Assembly: GCF_018324205.1 (NCBI RefSeq)
Contig: NZ_AP023356.1
Span: 6,077,501 to 6,141,500 of the forward strand
Reading direction: 5' to 3'
DNA from: Actinoplanes ianthinogenes
GTDB lineage: Bacteria > Actinomycetota > Actinomycetes > Mycobacteriales > Micromonosporaceae
Length of the DNA: 64,000 bases
The notes under the pieces are model-generated. The model saw only the letters and a program-made list of their open reading frames with translations. It made no database searches and was not told the origin of the DNA. The translations under genes were made by a program, and so were the position numbers. Of this stretch, positions 19,665-27,722 are shown one piece after another; within the stretch, counting starts at the first letter, position 1, and each line of letters begins with the position of its first letter.

Positions 19665-20939
19665 TCACGCGCCGAACTTCGGCGTGAGCACCTCGCCGCG
19701 CAGCCGGGCGACCAGCTCGGCACTCTCCGAGATCGAGCGCCGGGTGAGCAGCACGGTGGCCATGCTGCCGTGGTCGGCCCAGGTGCAGACCACGGTGGAG
19801 GCGCCGTTCAGCCGGCCCTTGCCGCAGCGCTCGTAGGCGCCGGACTCGTTCAGCGTGAAGTCCTGCACGTCGCTGAGAGTGACGTCGCCGGCGATCCGGT
19901 CGAACTGCTGGAGGACGTCCGACTCCGGGGTGAACCGCCAGCCGGTGACGCCGTAGAGGGTGACGCGTTTGCCGTTGCCGTCGCCGTAGACGCCGGCGAA
20001 CGCGGCGCCGGCCGATCCGGCGGCGGTCAGCTGGTCGGCCAGCCGGTCGAGGGCTCGGCGGCTCGCCTCGTCGGCGCGGAGTCTGAGGTCGCCGACCCGC
20101 TCCGGGAGCTGGGCGGCGACGGGGAACTGGGCCAGGGCGGGCCATTGGGCGTACGCATAAGGGGCCGCGAACCAGGCGGCGACCAGGACCGCGACGATCA
20201 GCGTGAGGCGGCGCAGGCGGCGGCGCTTGCGCCGGGGTGGCCTTTCCGGGTGGGCCGTGACCGGGGGGCGGGGCTGGATCGGGATGCGGTTCGGGGTTTT
20301 CGCTGTCGGGCGGGAGAACCAGCCGCGGGGTTGCGGCGGGGTGCTCGGGGGTGGCGCGGCGAACGGTGGCGCGGTGAAGGGCGGCGCGGCTGGTGGCGGG
20401 GCGGTGGCTGCAGGGCTCTTGGTGGCCGGGCGCTCGACGGCCTTAGCGGCGATCTGGCTCAGCAATGCCCGGATTTTTCGCTCTTTTTCGGGCAGGGGCC
20501 GGGGTGCTGCGGGCGCGTCGAGCCGGGTCGCCGGTGCCGGGGAGTCACTCCGGGTGGGTGCCATCCCGATCGGTGCCGCCGGGGCGTCCCTCAGGGTGGG
20601 CGAGATCCCGGTCGGTGCTGCCGGGGCGTCTCTCCGAGTGGGCGACATGCCGGTCGGTGCTGCCGGGGCGTCGATCCGGGTCGGCGGCATCTCGACCGGC
20701 GGCGGGGCCAGGTGCTCGGTGGTCCAGACCGGAGTGTCCTGACCGGCCCACGGATCCACCGCCGGCATCGTCGCCCAGTGCTCCGGCTCGGGCGGCCCGG
20801 TCACCCGCTCGACCAGACGGTCCCACATCGACTTGCGCGGCGCGACCGCCGGCACCGGAGCCGCCCCGCTCCACCGGCTGGGCACGTGACTGGTCGGTGG
20901 TTCGTCGGAGGAATCGGCCACGCGGGTCGGGTCCGTCAT
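19665..20939 (-). CDS. membrane-anchored protein of unknown function, paralogue of the 3752-4510 product
   Basis: The 424-residue product has a long Pro/Ala-rich cytoplasmic region that includes 14-residue repeats (APAAPTGMSPTRRD type), a very basic RRKRRRLRR stretch and a single membrane helix (about 248-268). The extracytoplasmic domain ends with Cys-x12-Cys-x-WADHGS. The C-terminal domain is homologous to that of the gene beside valS, including the exact cysteine spacing. No enzyme motif is visible. The start is the ATG at 20939, with SD aaggag 10 nt upstream; a longer reading frame to 21050 lacks a binding site. It converges on the acyltransferase gene with no gap and is divergent from the RsbQ-like gene. 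Confidence 0.85.
   Translation of the reverse strand: MTDPTRVADSSDEPPTSHVPSRWSGAAPVPAVAPRKSMWDRLVERVTGPPEPEHWATMPAVDPWAGQDTPVWTTEHLAPPPVEMPPTRIDAPAAPTGMSPTRRDAPAAPTGISPTLRDAPAAPIGMAPTRSDSPAPATRLDAPAAPRPLPEKERKIRALLSQIAAKAVERPATKSPAATAPPPAAPPFTAPPFAAPPPSTPPQPRGWFSRPTAKTPNRIPIQPRPPVTAHPERPPRRKRRRLRRLTLIVAVLVAAWFAAPYAYAQWPALAQFPVAAQLPERVGDLRLRADEASRRALDRLADQLTAAGSAGAAFAGVYGDGNGKRVTLYGVTGWRFTPESDVLQQFDRIAGDVTLSDVQDFTLNESGAYERCGKGRLNGASTVVCTWADHGSMATVLLTRRSISESAELVARLRGEVLTPKFGA
20520..20700 (-). repeat. 42-bp in-frame tandem repeats (14 residues each)
   Basis: Equivalent points occur at 20563, 20605 and 20647, an exact 42 bp period, with degenerate copies on both sides. They encode the Pro/Ala-rich linker of the membrane-anchored protein. 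Confidence 0.8.
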
Positions 20940-21172
20940 AGTTGTCGATCTCCTTCCGTCGTCGGCGGCGAGCGCTTCCTCCAGGTTAGGGACGGTGTGC
21001 CAGCGCGGCGACCACGTCGAATCCGCCCACCGGACACGAATGCCGGACAACGGGGGCGATGTGCGGAACGCTCCGGAGTCGTATGGTTACCCGGACCTGC
21101 TAACCCACCGCGCGGGTGATTCCGCTCACCACGTTCTTGATGCTTTGGTGCACTGGGGAGGGCGCTTACCGC

Positions 21173-21970
21173 ATGAGCAGCACGCACAGAAACGCCGTCA
21201 CGATGTCCGGCAACCAATCGGGGCAGCCGATGGTGTTCGCCCACGGTTACGGGTGCGATCAGAACATGTGGCGGCTGGTCACTCCGGCCTTCGCCGACAC
21301 CCACCGGCTCGTGCTCTTCGACCACGTGGGCAACGGGAAGTCGGACCTGTCGGCGTACGACGACGCCAAGTACTCCAGCCTGGACGGCTACGCCACCGAC
21401 GTCCTGGAGATCGTCGCCGAGAACGACCTCCGCGACGTCGTGTTCGTCGGGCACTCGGTCAGCGCGATGATCGGCCTGCTGGCCGCGGTCCGCGAGCCGG
21501 AGCGGTTCGCCGGCGTGGTGATGATCGGCCCGTCGCCGCGCTACATCAACGACGAGGCGGCCGGTTACGTCGGCGGTTTCGGCCGGGCCGACATCGAGCA
21601 GATGCTGGTCTCGCTGGACAGCAACTTCCTGGGCTGGTCCAGCGCGATGGCCCCGGTGATCATGGGCAATCCGGACCGTCCCGAGCTGGGCGAGGAACTG
21701 ACCAACTCGTTCTGCCGGACCGACCCGGCGATCGCCAAGAAGTTCGCCCGGGTCACCTTCCTCTCCGACAACCGGGAGGATCTGCCGCGCATGCGGGTGC
21801 CCTCGCTGGTGCTCCAGTGCTCGGACGACGTGATCGCGCCCACCGTGGTCGGTGAGTACGTCCACAAGCACACTCCGCAGAGCACCTTCATCGCACTGAA
21901 CGCGACGGGACACTGTCCGAACCTGAGCGCTCCGGAAGAGACGGTTGACGCCATCAAGACCTGGTTGTAG
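21173..21970 (+). CDS. RsbQ-like alpha/beta hydrolase, energy-stress signalling
   Basis: RsbQ of Bacillus is an alpha/beta hydrolase that activates the PAS-phosphatase RsbP in response to energy stress. This 265-residue product has the full triad: Ser95 in GHSVS, Asp218 or 219 in CSDDVIAP and His247 in ATGHCP. These positions nearly coincide with the Bacillus protein, where the triad is 96, 219 and 247. The next gene encodes a PAS-containing PP2C phosphatase, which supports the assignment. The start is the ATG at 21173 with SD ggggaggg; the upstream ATT/GTG-rich extension is not conserved-looking. The natural ligand is not known for this family. Confidence 0.88.
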   Translation: MSSTHRNAVTMSGNQSGQPMVFAHGYGCDQNMWRLVTPAFADTHRLVLFDHVGNGKSDLSAYDDAKYSSLDGYATDVLEIVAENDLRDVVFVGHSVSAMIGLLAAVREPERFAGVVMIGPSPRYINDEAAGYVGGFGRADIEQMLVSLDSNFLGWSSAMAPVIMGNPDRPELGEELTNSFCRTDPAIAKKFARVTFLSDNREDLPRMRVPSLVLQCSDDVIAPTVVGEYVHKHTPQSTFIALNATGHCPNLSAPEETVDAIKTWL

Positions 21971-21999
21971 ACAGCGGGCATGATCGGCGGAGCACTGGC

Positions 22000-24495
22000 G
22001 TGAGTGAATCTGGTGGGCCGGACGTGACACAGGAGTTGCGACTGCCCTGGGACGACGATCCCGAGGAGCTGTACGAACATGCGCCCTGCGGCTATCTGAC
22101 GACGCTCCCGGACGGCACCGTCGTCCGGGTCAACCAGACGTTCCTGACCTGGACCGGATATGAACGCTCCGATCTGATCGGTCACCGGCGGTTCCGTGAC
22201 CTGCTCACTCCGGGTTGCCAGATCTACCACGAGACCCACTACGCACCGTTGCTGACCATGCAGAGCGAGGTGCACGAGATCGCCCTCGACGTGCTCTGCG
22301 CGGACGGCTCGCTGGTCCCGGTGCTGGTCAACTCGGTGCTCGAGCGGGGGGACGGCGGGGCGCCGCGGGTGATCCGGACCATGGTCTTCAACGCGACCGA
22401 GCGGCGCAGCTACGAGAACGAGCTGCTGTACGCCCGCAACGCCGCCGAGGCCGCGGAGACCCGGATCCGGGTCCTGCAGCAGATAGTGGCCGACCTGGCC
22501 GCCGCGCCCACCGAGGCGGAGGTGGCCGAGGCCGTGGTCCGGGCGCCGGAGCCGGCCTTCGAGGCCACCAGCAGCAGCATCTACCTGGTCGACCAGGAGC
22601 GGGACCTGCTGGTGGCGGTGGCCTCCACCGATCCGATGACCGGCAACTGGGACGACATGCCGCGCTCGTCCACCCGCGCGGTGGCCGAGGTGGCCCGTCG
22701 CGGCGACCTGCACGTGGTGCGCAGCCTGGCCGAGGCGGCCGAGCACTTCCCGGACCTGGCCGAGACGATGGCCCGGTCCGGCCGGCGCACCGTGGTGCTG
22801 TTGCCGCTGACCACCGGGCCGGCCGAGGATCAGGCCGGGGTGACCGTGCTCGGCGTGCTGGCGTTCAGCTTCGCCGAGGAGCGCGAGCTGACCGGCGGCG
22901 AGCTGCGGGTGATCCGGCTGCTCGGCCAGCAGGCCGGGCAGGCCCTGGACCGGGCCCGGCTCTACGACGACGCCCGCCGCCGCGAGGAGCGGGCGGCGTT
23001 CCTGGCCGACACCACCCGGGCGCTGGACGAGGAGCACCGGCTGCTCCAGCGCAGCCGCCGGCTGATCGAGCAGGTGGTCCCGGACATCGCGGACTGGGCC
23101 GCGGTGCGGCTGCACGTCGGCCCGGCCGGTCTGCGGGAGGACGCCGGTGGCCCGGCGCCGGACCAGGACCTGCTGGCCGCGCGGATCGCCGAGGCGACCC
23201 ACGCCGCGGCGCCGGTCTTCGCGGCCGACGGCGACCGGCTGGACTGCACGGTGCTGCCGCTCACCGCGCGCGGCCGGGTGCTCGGCACCCTGTCGCTGCG
23301 GATGGCGCCCGACCGGCGCGGCGCCGAGGCGGAGCGGGCGTTCCTCACCGACCTGGCCGACCGGGCCGGGCTGGCTCTCGAGAACGCCCGGCTCTACGAG
23401 CAGGAACGCGCGATCGCCCAGTCGTTGCAGCGCAGCCTGCTCGCCGCCGACGTGCCCTCCGGCGACCCGCGGTTCGCGGTGGAGACCCACTATCAGGCCG
23501 GTGGGCAGGATCTCGAGGTCGGCGGCGACTGGTTCGACGCCTTCCTGATCACGCCGAACAAGCTGGCCGTGGTGGTCGGCGACGTGGTCGGCCGGGGCCT
23601 CGAGGCGGCCAGCACGATGGGCCAGCTGCGCAGCGCGATCCGGGCCCTGGCGTCGCGGGAGACCGGCCCGGCCCGGCTGCTGGAGGGGCTGGACCGGTTC
23701 TGCCAGCGGGTCGAGTCGGCGCGGATGGCCACCGTGGCGTACGCCGAGGTCGACCTGGACGAGTGCACGCTGGTCTACGCCTGTGCCGGGCACCTGCCGC
23801 CGCTGCTGCACCAGCCGGCCGGCGCCGCCGAGTTCCTGCTCCAGGCCCGCTCCGGCCCGATCGGCTCGCGCGCCGCCGACCTGCGCCGCACCGAGCACCG
23901 GATGCGGCTGGCCCCGGGCAGCCGCCTGCTGCTTTACACCGACGGCCTGGTGGAGCGCCGGGACCGGCCGATCGACCGCGGCTTCGAGGTGCTCAACCGG
24001 GCGTTCAGCCGGGTGCGCGGCGCCCCGCTGAAAGGCCTCACCGCCGGGCTCGCCGACACCATGGTGGGCCGCGAGCACATCGACGACGTCTGCCTGCTCT
24101 GCCTCACCCTGGGCACCGAGGAGCGGCTGGAGCGCTCGCTCGGCGCCGACCCGCTCCAGATCGCCCTGCTCCGCTCCGACCTGCGGTCCTGGATGATCGG
24201 GCAGGGCGTGGACGAGGACTGCCTGAGCGCGGTGCTGCTGGGCTGTTCCGAGGCGGTGGCGAACGCCATCGAGCACGGGTACCGGGACGACCCGTTCGGC
24301 GTGGTCGACGTGTCCGCCACGATCACCGACGACGCGGTGGAGGTCCGGGTCTCCGACCGGGGCAGCTGGCGCGGACCGGGGCACTCCCGCGGGCGCGGCC
24401 TGAAACTGATCGAGGAATCGATGGACGAGGTGCTGTTCGACCGGGTTGACGGGACGACGGTGACCATGCGCCGGCACCGGGGAGATGACCAGTGA
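22000..24495 (+). CDS. RsbP-like PAS-GAF-GAF-SpoIIE phosphatase fused to an HATPase domain
   Basis: The 831-residue cytoplasmic protein has, in order, PAS (about 25-130), GAF (155-310), a second GAF-like domain (330-460), a PP2C/SpoIIE phosphatase (about 475-690) and a GHKL ATPase of the anti-sigma kinase type (700-825). The phosphatase metal ligands are in GGDWFDAF, VGDVVGRG and HIDDVCLL. The ATPase N-box is SEAVANAIEHGY, followed by VSDRGSW and GRGLKLIEE. It can therefore both phosphorylate and dephosphorylate a STAS protein, which is encoded by the next gene. The start is GTG, 29 bp after the RsbQ-like gene. The switch partner sigma factor is not in the window. Confidence 0.9.
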   Translation: MSESGGPDVTQELRLPWDDDPEELYEHAPCGYLTTLPDGTVVRVNQTFLTWTGYERSDLIGHRRFRDLLTPGCQIYHETHYAPLLTMQSEVHEIALDVLCADGSLVPVLVNSVLERGDGGAPRVIRTMVFNATERRSYENELLYARNAAEAAETRIRVLQQIVADLAAAPTEAEVAEAVVRAPEPAFEATSSSIYLVDQERDLLVAVASTDPMTGNWDDMPRSSTRAVAEVARRGDLHVVRSLAEAAEHFPDLAETMARSGRRTVVLLPLTTGPAEDQAGVTVLGVLAFSFAEERELTGGELRVIRLLGQQAGQALDRARLYDDARRREERAAFLADTTRALDEEHRLLQRSRRLIEQVVPDIADWAAVRLHVGPAGLREDAGGPAPDQDLLAARIAEATHAAAPVFAADGDRLDCTVLPLTARGRVLGTLSLRMAPDRRGAEAERAFLTDLADRAGLALENARLYEQERAIAQSLQRSLLAADVPSGDPRFAVETHYQAGGQDLEVGGDWFDAFLITPNKLAVVVGDVVGRGLEAASTMGQLRSAIRALASRETGPARLLEGLDRFCQRVESARMATVAYAEVDLDECTLVYACAGHLPPLLHQPAGAAEFLLQARSGPIGSRAADLRRTEHRMRLAPGSRLLLYTDGLVERRDRPIDRGFEVLNRAFSRVRGAPLKGLTAGLADTMVGREHIDDVCLLCLTLGTEERLERSLGADPLQIALLRSDLRSWMIGQGVDEDCLSAVLLGCSEAVANAIEHGYRDDPFGVVDVSATITDDAVEVRVSDRGSWRGPGHSRGRGLKLIEESMDEVLFDRVDGTTVTMRRHRGDDQ

Positions 24496-24839
24496 TGACC
24501 GACGAGTGGGTGACATTCTCCAAGATCGGAAGAGCCGAGGCGGTCCACCTGAAGGGTGAGATCGACCTGGCGAACGCCCATGACATCGGCCGGGCGATCG
24601 TGGCCCGGACCACGCTGGCCGACGCCGTGCTGATCGACCTGACCGCGGTCTCGTTCCTGGACAGCGCCGGGGTACGCCTGCTCGACCTGATCGTCGGCGA
24701 GCTGGACGAGCGGGGCAAGCCGATTCGGCTGGTGGTCGGCGAGCGGGGCGCGGCCCGGATGACCTTGCAGCTCTGCGCGTTCCGGACAGATCTCTTCGCC
24801 GTCGATCTGGACCATGCCGCTGAGGATTTGGGCCGTTAG
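24495..24839 (+). CDS. STAS-domain anti-sigma factor antagonist
   Basis: The 114-residue single STAS domain is the type that binds anti-sigma kinases when unphosphorylated and releases the sigma factor. The phosphorylation-site motif LDSAGVRLL puts the target serine at residue 57. The ATG overlaps the stop of the phosphatase/kinase gene by one base (TGATG), so the two are translationally coupled, and the upstream protein is its likely kinase and phosphatase. A GTG at 24492 is an alternative start. It is third in the RsbQ / RsbP-like / RsbV-like operon. Confidence 0.93.
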   Translation: MTDEWVTFSKIGRAEAVHLKGEIDLANAHDIGRAIVARTTLADAVLIDLTAVSFLDSAGVRLLDLIVGELDERGKPIRLVVGERGAARMTLQLCAFRTDLFAVDLDHAAEDLGR

Positions 24840-24862
24840 CCTCTCGCGTACGCTGGACACCC

Positions 24863-26806
24863 ATGAGCGTGAGTTCCGTCTTCCCGCAGCTCGAGCAGCT
24901 GCTGCCCCGGGTCAGCAAACCGATCCAGTACGTGGGCGGCGAGCTCGGCGCCGTTGTCAAGGAGTGGGACGCCACCACCGTCCGGTGGGCGCTGATGTAC
25001 CCCGACGCCTACGAGGTCGGCCTGCCCAATCAGGGCGTGCAGATCCTCTACGAGGTGCTCAACGAGCAGCCGGACGTGCTGGCCGAGCGGACCTACTCGG
25101 TCTGGCCCGATCTCGAGGCGCTGATGAAGGAGAACGGGGTTCCCCAGTTCACCGTCGACGCGCATCGCCCGGTCCGGGCGTTCGACGTCCTCGGCCTGTC
25201 GTTCGCCACCGAGCTCGGCTACACGAACATGCTGAGCGCGCTCGACCTGGCCGGGATCCCGCTGGAGAGCAAGGACCGCACGGTCGAGGACCCGATCGTG
25301 CTGGCCGGCGGGCATGCCAGCTTCAACCCGGAGCCGATCGCCGACTTCATCGACGCCGCCGTGCTCGGCGACGGCGAGGAGGCGGTCCTGGAGATCACCG
25401 GGATCATCCGGGAGTGGAAGGCCGAGGGCTGCCCCGGCGGGCGGGACGAGATCCTGCTGCGCCTGGCGCGGACCGAGAGCATCTACGTGCCCCGGTTCTA
25501 CGACGTCGACTACCTGCCCGACGGCCGCATCCAGCGGGTCGTGCCGAACCGTCCGGACGTCCCGTTCCGGGTGGCCAAGCGGACGACCATGGACCTCGAC
25601 GCCTGGCCGTACCCGAAGAAGCCGCTGGTCCCGCTCGCCGAGACGGTGCACGAGCGGTATGCCGTGGAGATCTTCCGCGGCTGCACCCGGGGCTGCCGGT
25701 TCTGCCAGGCCGGCATGATCACCCGCCCGGTGCGGGAGCGGTCGATCACCACGGTCGGCCAGATGGTCAAGGAGGGCCTGGAGTTCTCCGGCTACAGCGA
25801 GGTCGGCCTGCTCTCGCTCTCCAGCGCCGACCACTCGGAGATCGGTGACATGTGCTCCGGCCTGGCCGAGCAGTACAAGGACACCAACGTCTCGCTGTCG
25901 CTGCCGTCCACCCGGGTCGACGCGTTCAACATCGACCTGGCCCAGGAGCTGTCCCGCAACGGGCGGCGCACCGGCCTCACCTTCGCGCCGGAGGGCGGCT
26001 CGGAGCGGATCCGCAAGGTCATCAACAAGATGGTGACCAAGGAGGACCTGATCCGGACCGTCGTCACGGCGTACTCGAACGGCTGGCGGCAGGTGAAGCT
26101 GTACTTCATGTGCGGCCTGCCCAGCGAGACCGACGAGGACGTGCTGGAGATCGCCGAGATGGCGCACGAGGTGATCCGGGCCGGCCGCGAGGCCGCCGGC
26201 ACCAAGGACATCCGGTGCACGGTGTCGATCGGCGGTTTCGTGCCGAAACCGCACACCCCGTTCCAGTGGGCGAAAATGGACACGCCCGAGGTCATCGACG
26301 GCCGCCTGAAGATGCTCAAGCAGGCGATCAACAGTGACCGTTCGCTGGGCCGGGCGATCGGTTTCCGATACCACGACGGCGAGCCGTCGCTGATCGAGGG
26401 CCTGCTGTCCCGCGGCGACCGCCGGGTCGGCCAGGTCATCCGCGCGGTCTGGGAGAAGGGCGGCCGGTTCGACGGCTGGTCCGAGCACTTCTCCTACGCC
26501 CGGTGGGTCGAGGCCGCGGCCGAGGCCCTGGAGCCGTTCGGCGTCGACCTCGACTGGTACACCACCCGCGAGCGCGAGGAGGCCGAGGTCCTGCCCTGGG
26601 ATCACCTCGACTCCGGCCTCGACAAGGACTGGCTCTGGCAGGACTGGCAGGACTCGATGTCCGAGTTCGAGCAGGACGACTGCCGCTGGACCCCGTGCTT
26701 CGACTGCGGCGTCTGCCCGTCGATGGACACCGAGATCCAGATCGGTCCGACCGGTAAGAAGCTTCTTCCCCTGACCCCGGTGAACGGACTGCGGGTCCCC
26801 GTTTAG
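24863..26806 (+). CDS. TIGR03960-type B12-binding-domain radical SAM protein
   Basis: The 647-residue protein has an N-terminal cobalamin-binding-like domain (about 30-200), then a radical SAM domain with CTRGCRFC (Cys274, 278, 281) binding a 4Fe-4S cluster, and a C-terminal Cys cluster (CFDCGVC) that may hold another cluster. The reaction is not established; the family is found with the DUF2344 partner and near RNase E genes. The start is ATG with a -10-like TACGCT ending 8 nt upstream and no SD, so the transcript may be leaderless. The DUF2344 gene follows in the same frame after a single TAG codon, and in some bacteria the two are fused. Confidence 0.93.
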   Translation: MSVSSVFPQLEQLLPRVSKPIQYVGGELGAVVKEWDATTVRWALMYPDAYEVGLPNQGVQILYEVLNEQPDVLAERTYSVWPDLEALMKENGVPQFTVDAHRPVRAFDVLGLSFATELGYTNMLSALDLAGIPLESKDRTVEDPIVLAGGHASFNPEPIADFIDAAVLGDGEEAVLEITGIIREWKAEGCPGGRDEILLRLARTESIYVPRFYDVDYLPDGRIQRVVPNRPDVPFRVAKRTTMDLDAWPYPKKPLVPLAETVHERYAVEIFRGCTRGCRFCQAGMITRPVRERSITTVGQMVKEGLEFSGYSEVGLLSLSSADHSEIGDMCSGLAEQYKDTNVSLSLPSTRVDAFNIDLAQELSRNGRRTGLTFAPEGGSERIRKVINKMVTKEDLIRTVVTAYSNGWRQVKLYFMCGLPSETDEDVLEIAEMAHEVIRAGREAAGTKDIRCTVSIGGFVPKPHTPFQWAKMDTPEVIDGRLKMLKQAINSDRSLGRAIGFRYHDGEPSLIEGLLSRGDRRVGQVIRAVWEKGGRFDGWSEHFSYARWVEAAAEALEPFGVDLDWYTTREREEAEVLPWDHLDSGLDKDWLWQDWQDSMSEFEQDDCRWTPCFDCGVCPSMDTEIQIGPTGKKLLPLTPVNGLRVPV

Positions 26807-26815
26807 GAGTACACG

Positions 26816-27592
26816 ATTCCCCCGAAGAACCAGCCCGTGGGCGGTCAGGCCCCGGTCGTGCAGCGGATCCGCCTTCGCTACGCGAAGCGCGGACCGCTGC
26901 GCTTCACCTCGCACCGGGACTTCGCGCGCGCCTTCGAGCGCGCGCTGCGCCGCGCCGGTGTCCCGATCGCCTTCTCCCAAGGTTTCACCCCACACCCCAA
27001 GATTTCGTACGCCAGTGCCGCGCCCACCGGCGTCGGCAGCGAGGCGGAGTACCTGGAGATCGGCCTGCAAGCCGTGGTCGATCCCGAGCAGCTGCGGGTC
27101 GCCCTGGACGCGGCCCTCTCCCCGGGCCTCGACGTGCTGGAGGCCGTCGGGGCCGGCGAGGGCAGCCTGGCCGACCGGATCGACGCCTCCCGGTGGCGCC
27201 TGGAGCTGTTCGAGGTCGATCCGGACGCCGCGCGCGACGCGGTGGCCGCCTTCCTGGCCGCCGACGAGGTGCTGGTCGAACGCATGACGAAGCAGGGCCG
27301 CCGGTCGTTCGACGCGCGCGCGGCGGTGAACAGGTGCATGGTGGTAAGCGAGCCGGACCTACCTTCCGGGGCCGGTGGAGTACCGTGTGCGATAATCGAC
27401 CTTGTCGTACGGCAGGTAACGCCCGCTGTGCGGCCCGATGACGTCCTTTCCGGCCTGCGCGTGGTGGCCGGCCTGGAGCCGCCGGTTCCCCCTCGGGTAA
27501 CCCGGCTGGCCCAGGGCACACTCACCGCGCAGGGGGAGATCGTCGATCCGTTGGAGGCGGATCGACAGGCCGTCGGCATCGGCGAGCGCTGA
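26816..27592 (+). CDS. TIGR03936 / DUF2344 partner of the radical SAM protein, probable non-ATG start
   Basis: The protein has about 258 residues and the family opening IRLRYAKRGPLRFTSHRDF, followed by AFSQGFTPHPKISYA. The first usual start is the GTG at 26837, which has no binding site. A strong SD, taggag at 26804-26809, overlaps the upstream stop and lies 6 nt before an in-frame ATT at 26816 (an in-frame ACG at 26813 is next to it). I therefore place the start at the ATT. It is the downstream partner of the radical SAM gene and probably acts in the same unknown RNA or cofactor modification. Confidence 0.85.
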   Translation: MPPKNQPVGGQAPVVQRIRLRYAKRGPLRFTSHRDFARAFERALRRAGVPIAFSQGFTPHPKISYASAAPTGVGSEAEYLEIGLQAVVDPEQLRVALDAALSPGLDVLEAVGAGEGSLADRIDASRWRLELFEVDPDAARDAVAAFLAADEVLVERMTKQGRRSFDARAAVNRCMVVSEPDLPSGAGGVPCAIIDLVVRQVTPAVRPDDVLSGLRVVAGLEPPVPPRVTRLAQGTLTAQGEIVDPLEADRQAVGIGER

Positions 27593-27629
27593 CCGGATTC
27601 CGGCCGGCGTTCATTGACAGACTTCGGCA

Positions 27630-27650
27630 GCCCGTCCGGCTCGGACGGGC
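27630..27650 (+). other. hairpin in the DUF2344-rne gap
   Basis: A perfect 9 bp stem (27630-27638 with 27642-27650) with a 3-nt loop lies 73 bp before the rne start. It may terminate the upstream operon or lie in the rne leader. A TTGACA hexamer is at 27614-27619, but a matching -10 is not clear. Confidence 0.5.
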
Positions 27651-27722
27651 CCGAAACACTTGCAGCGACCCTGCGTGGCAGCGCTCACCCGCGCCCGGGG
27701 CCGCCAGAACTGGAGAGCGCCC

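Noticed and set aside
21565..24978. Minus-strand open frame of 1137 codons opposite the RsbP-like gene
   Set aside because: It is a shadow frame. The plus strand encodes clear PAS, PP2C and HATPase domains.
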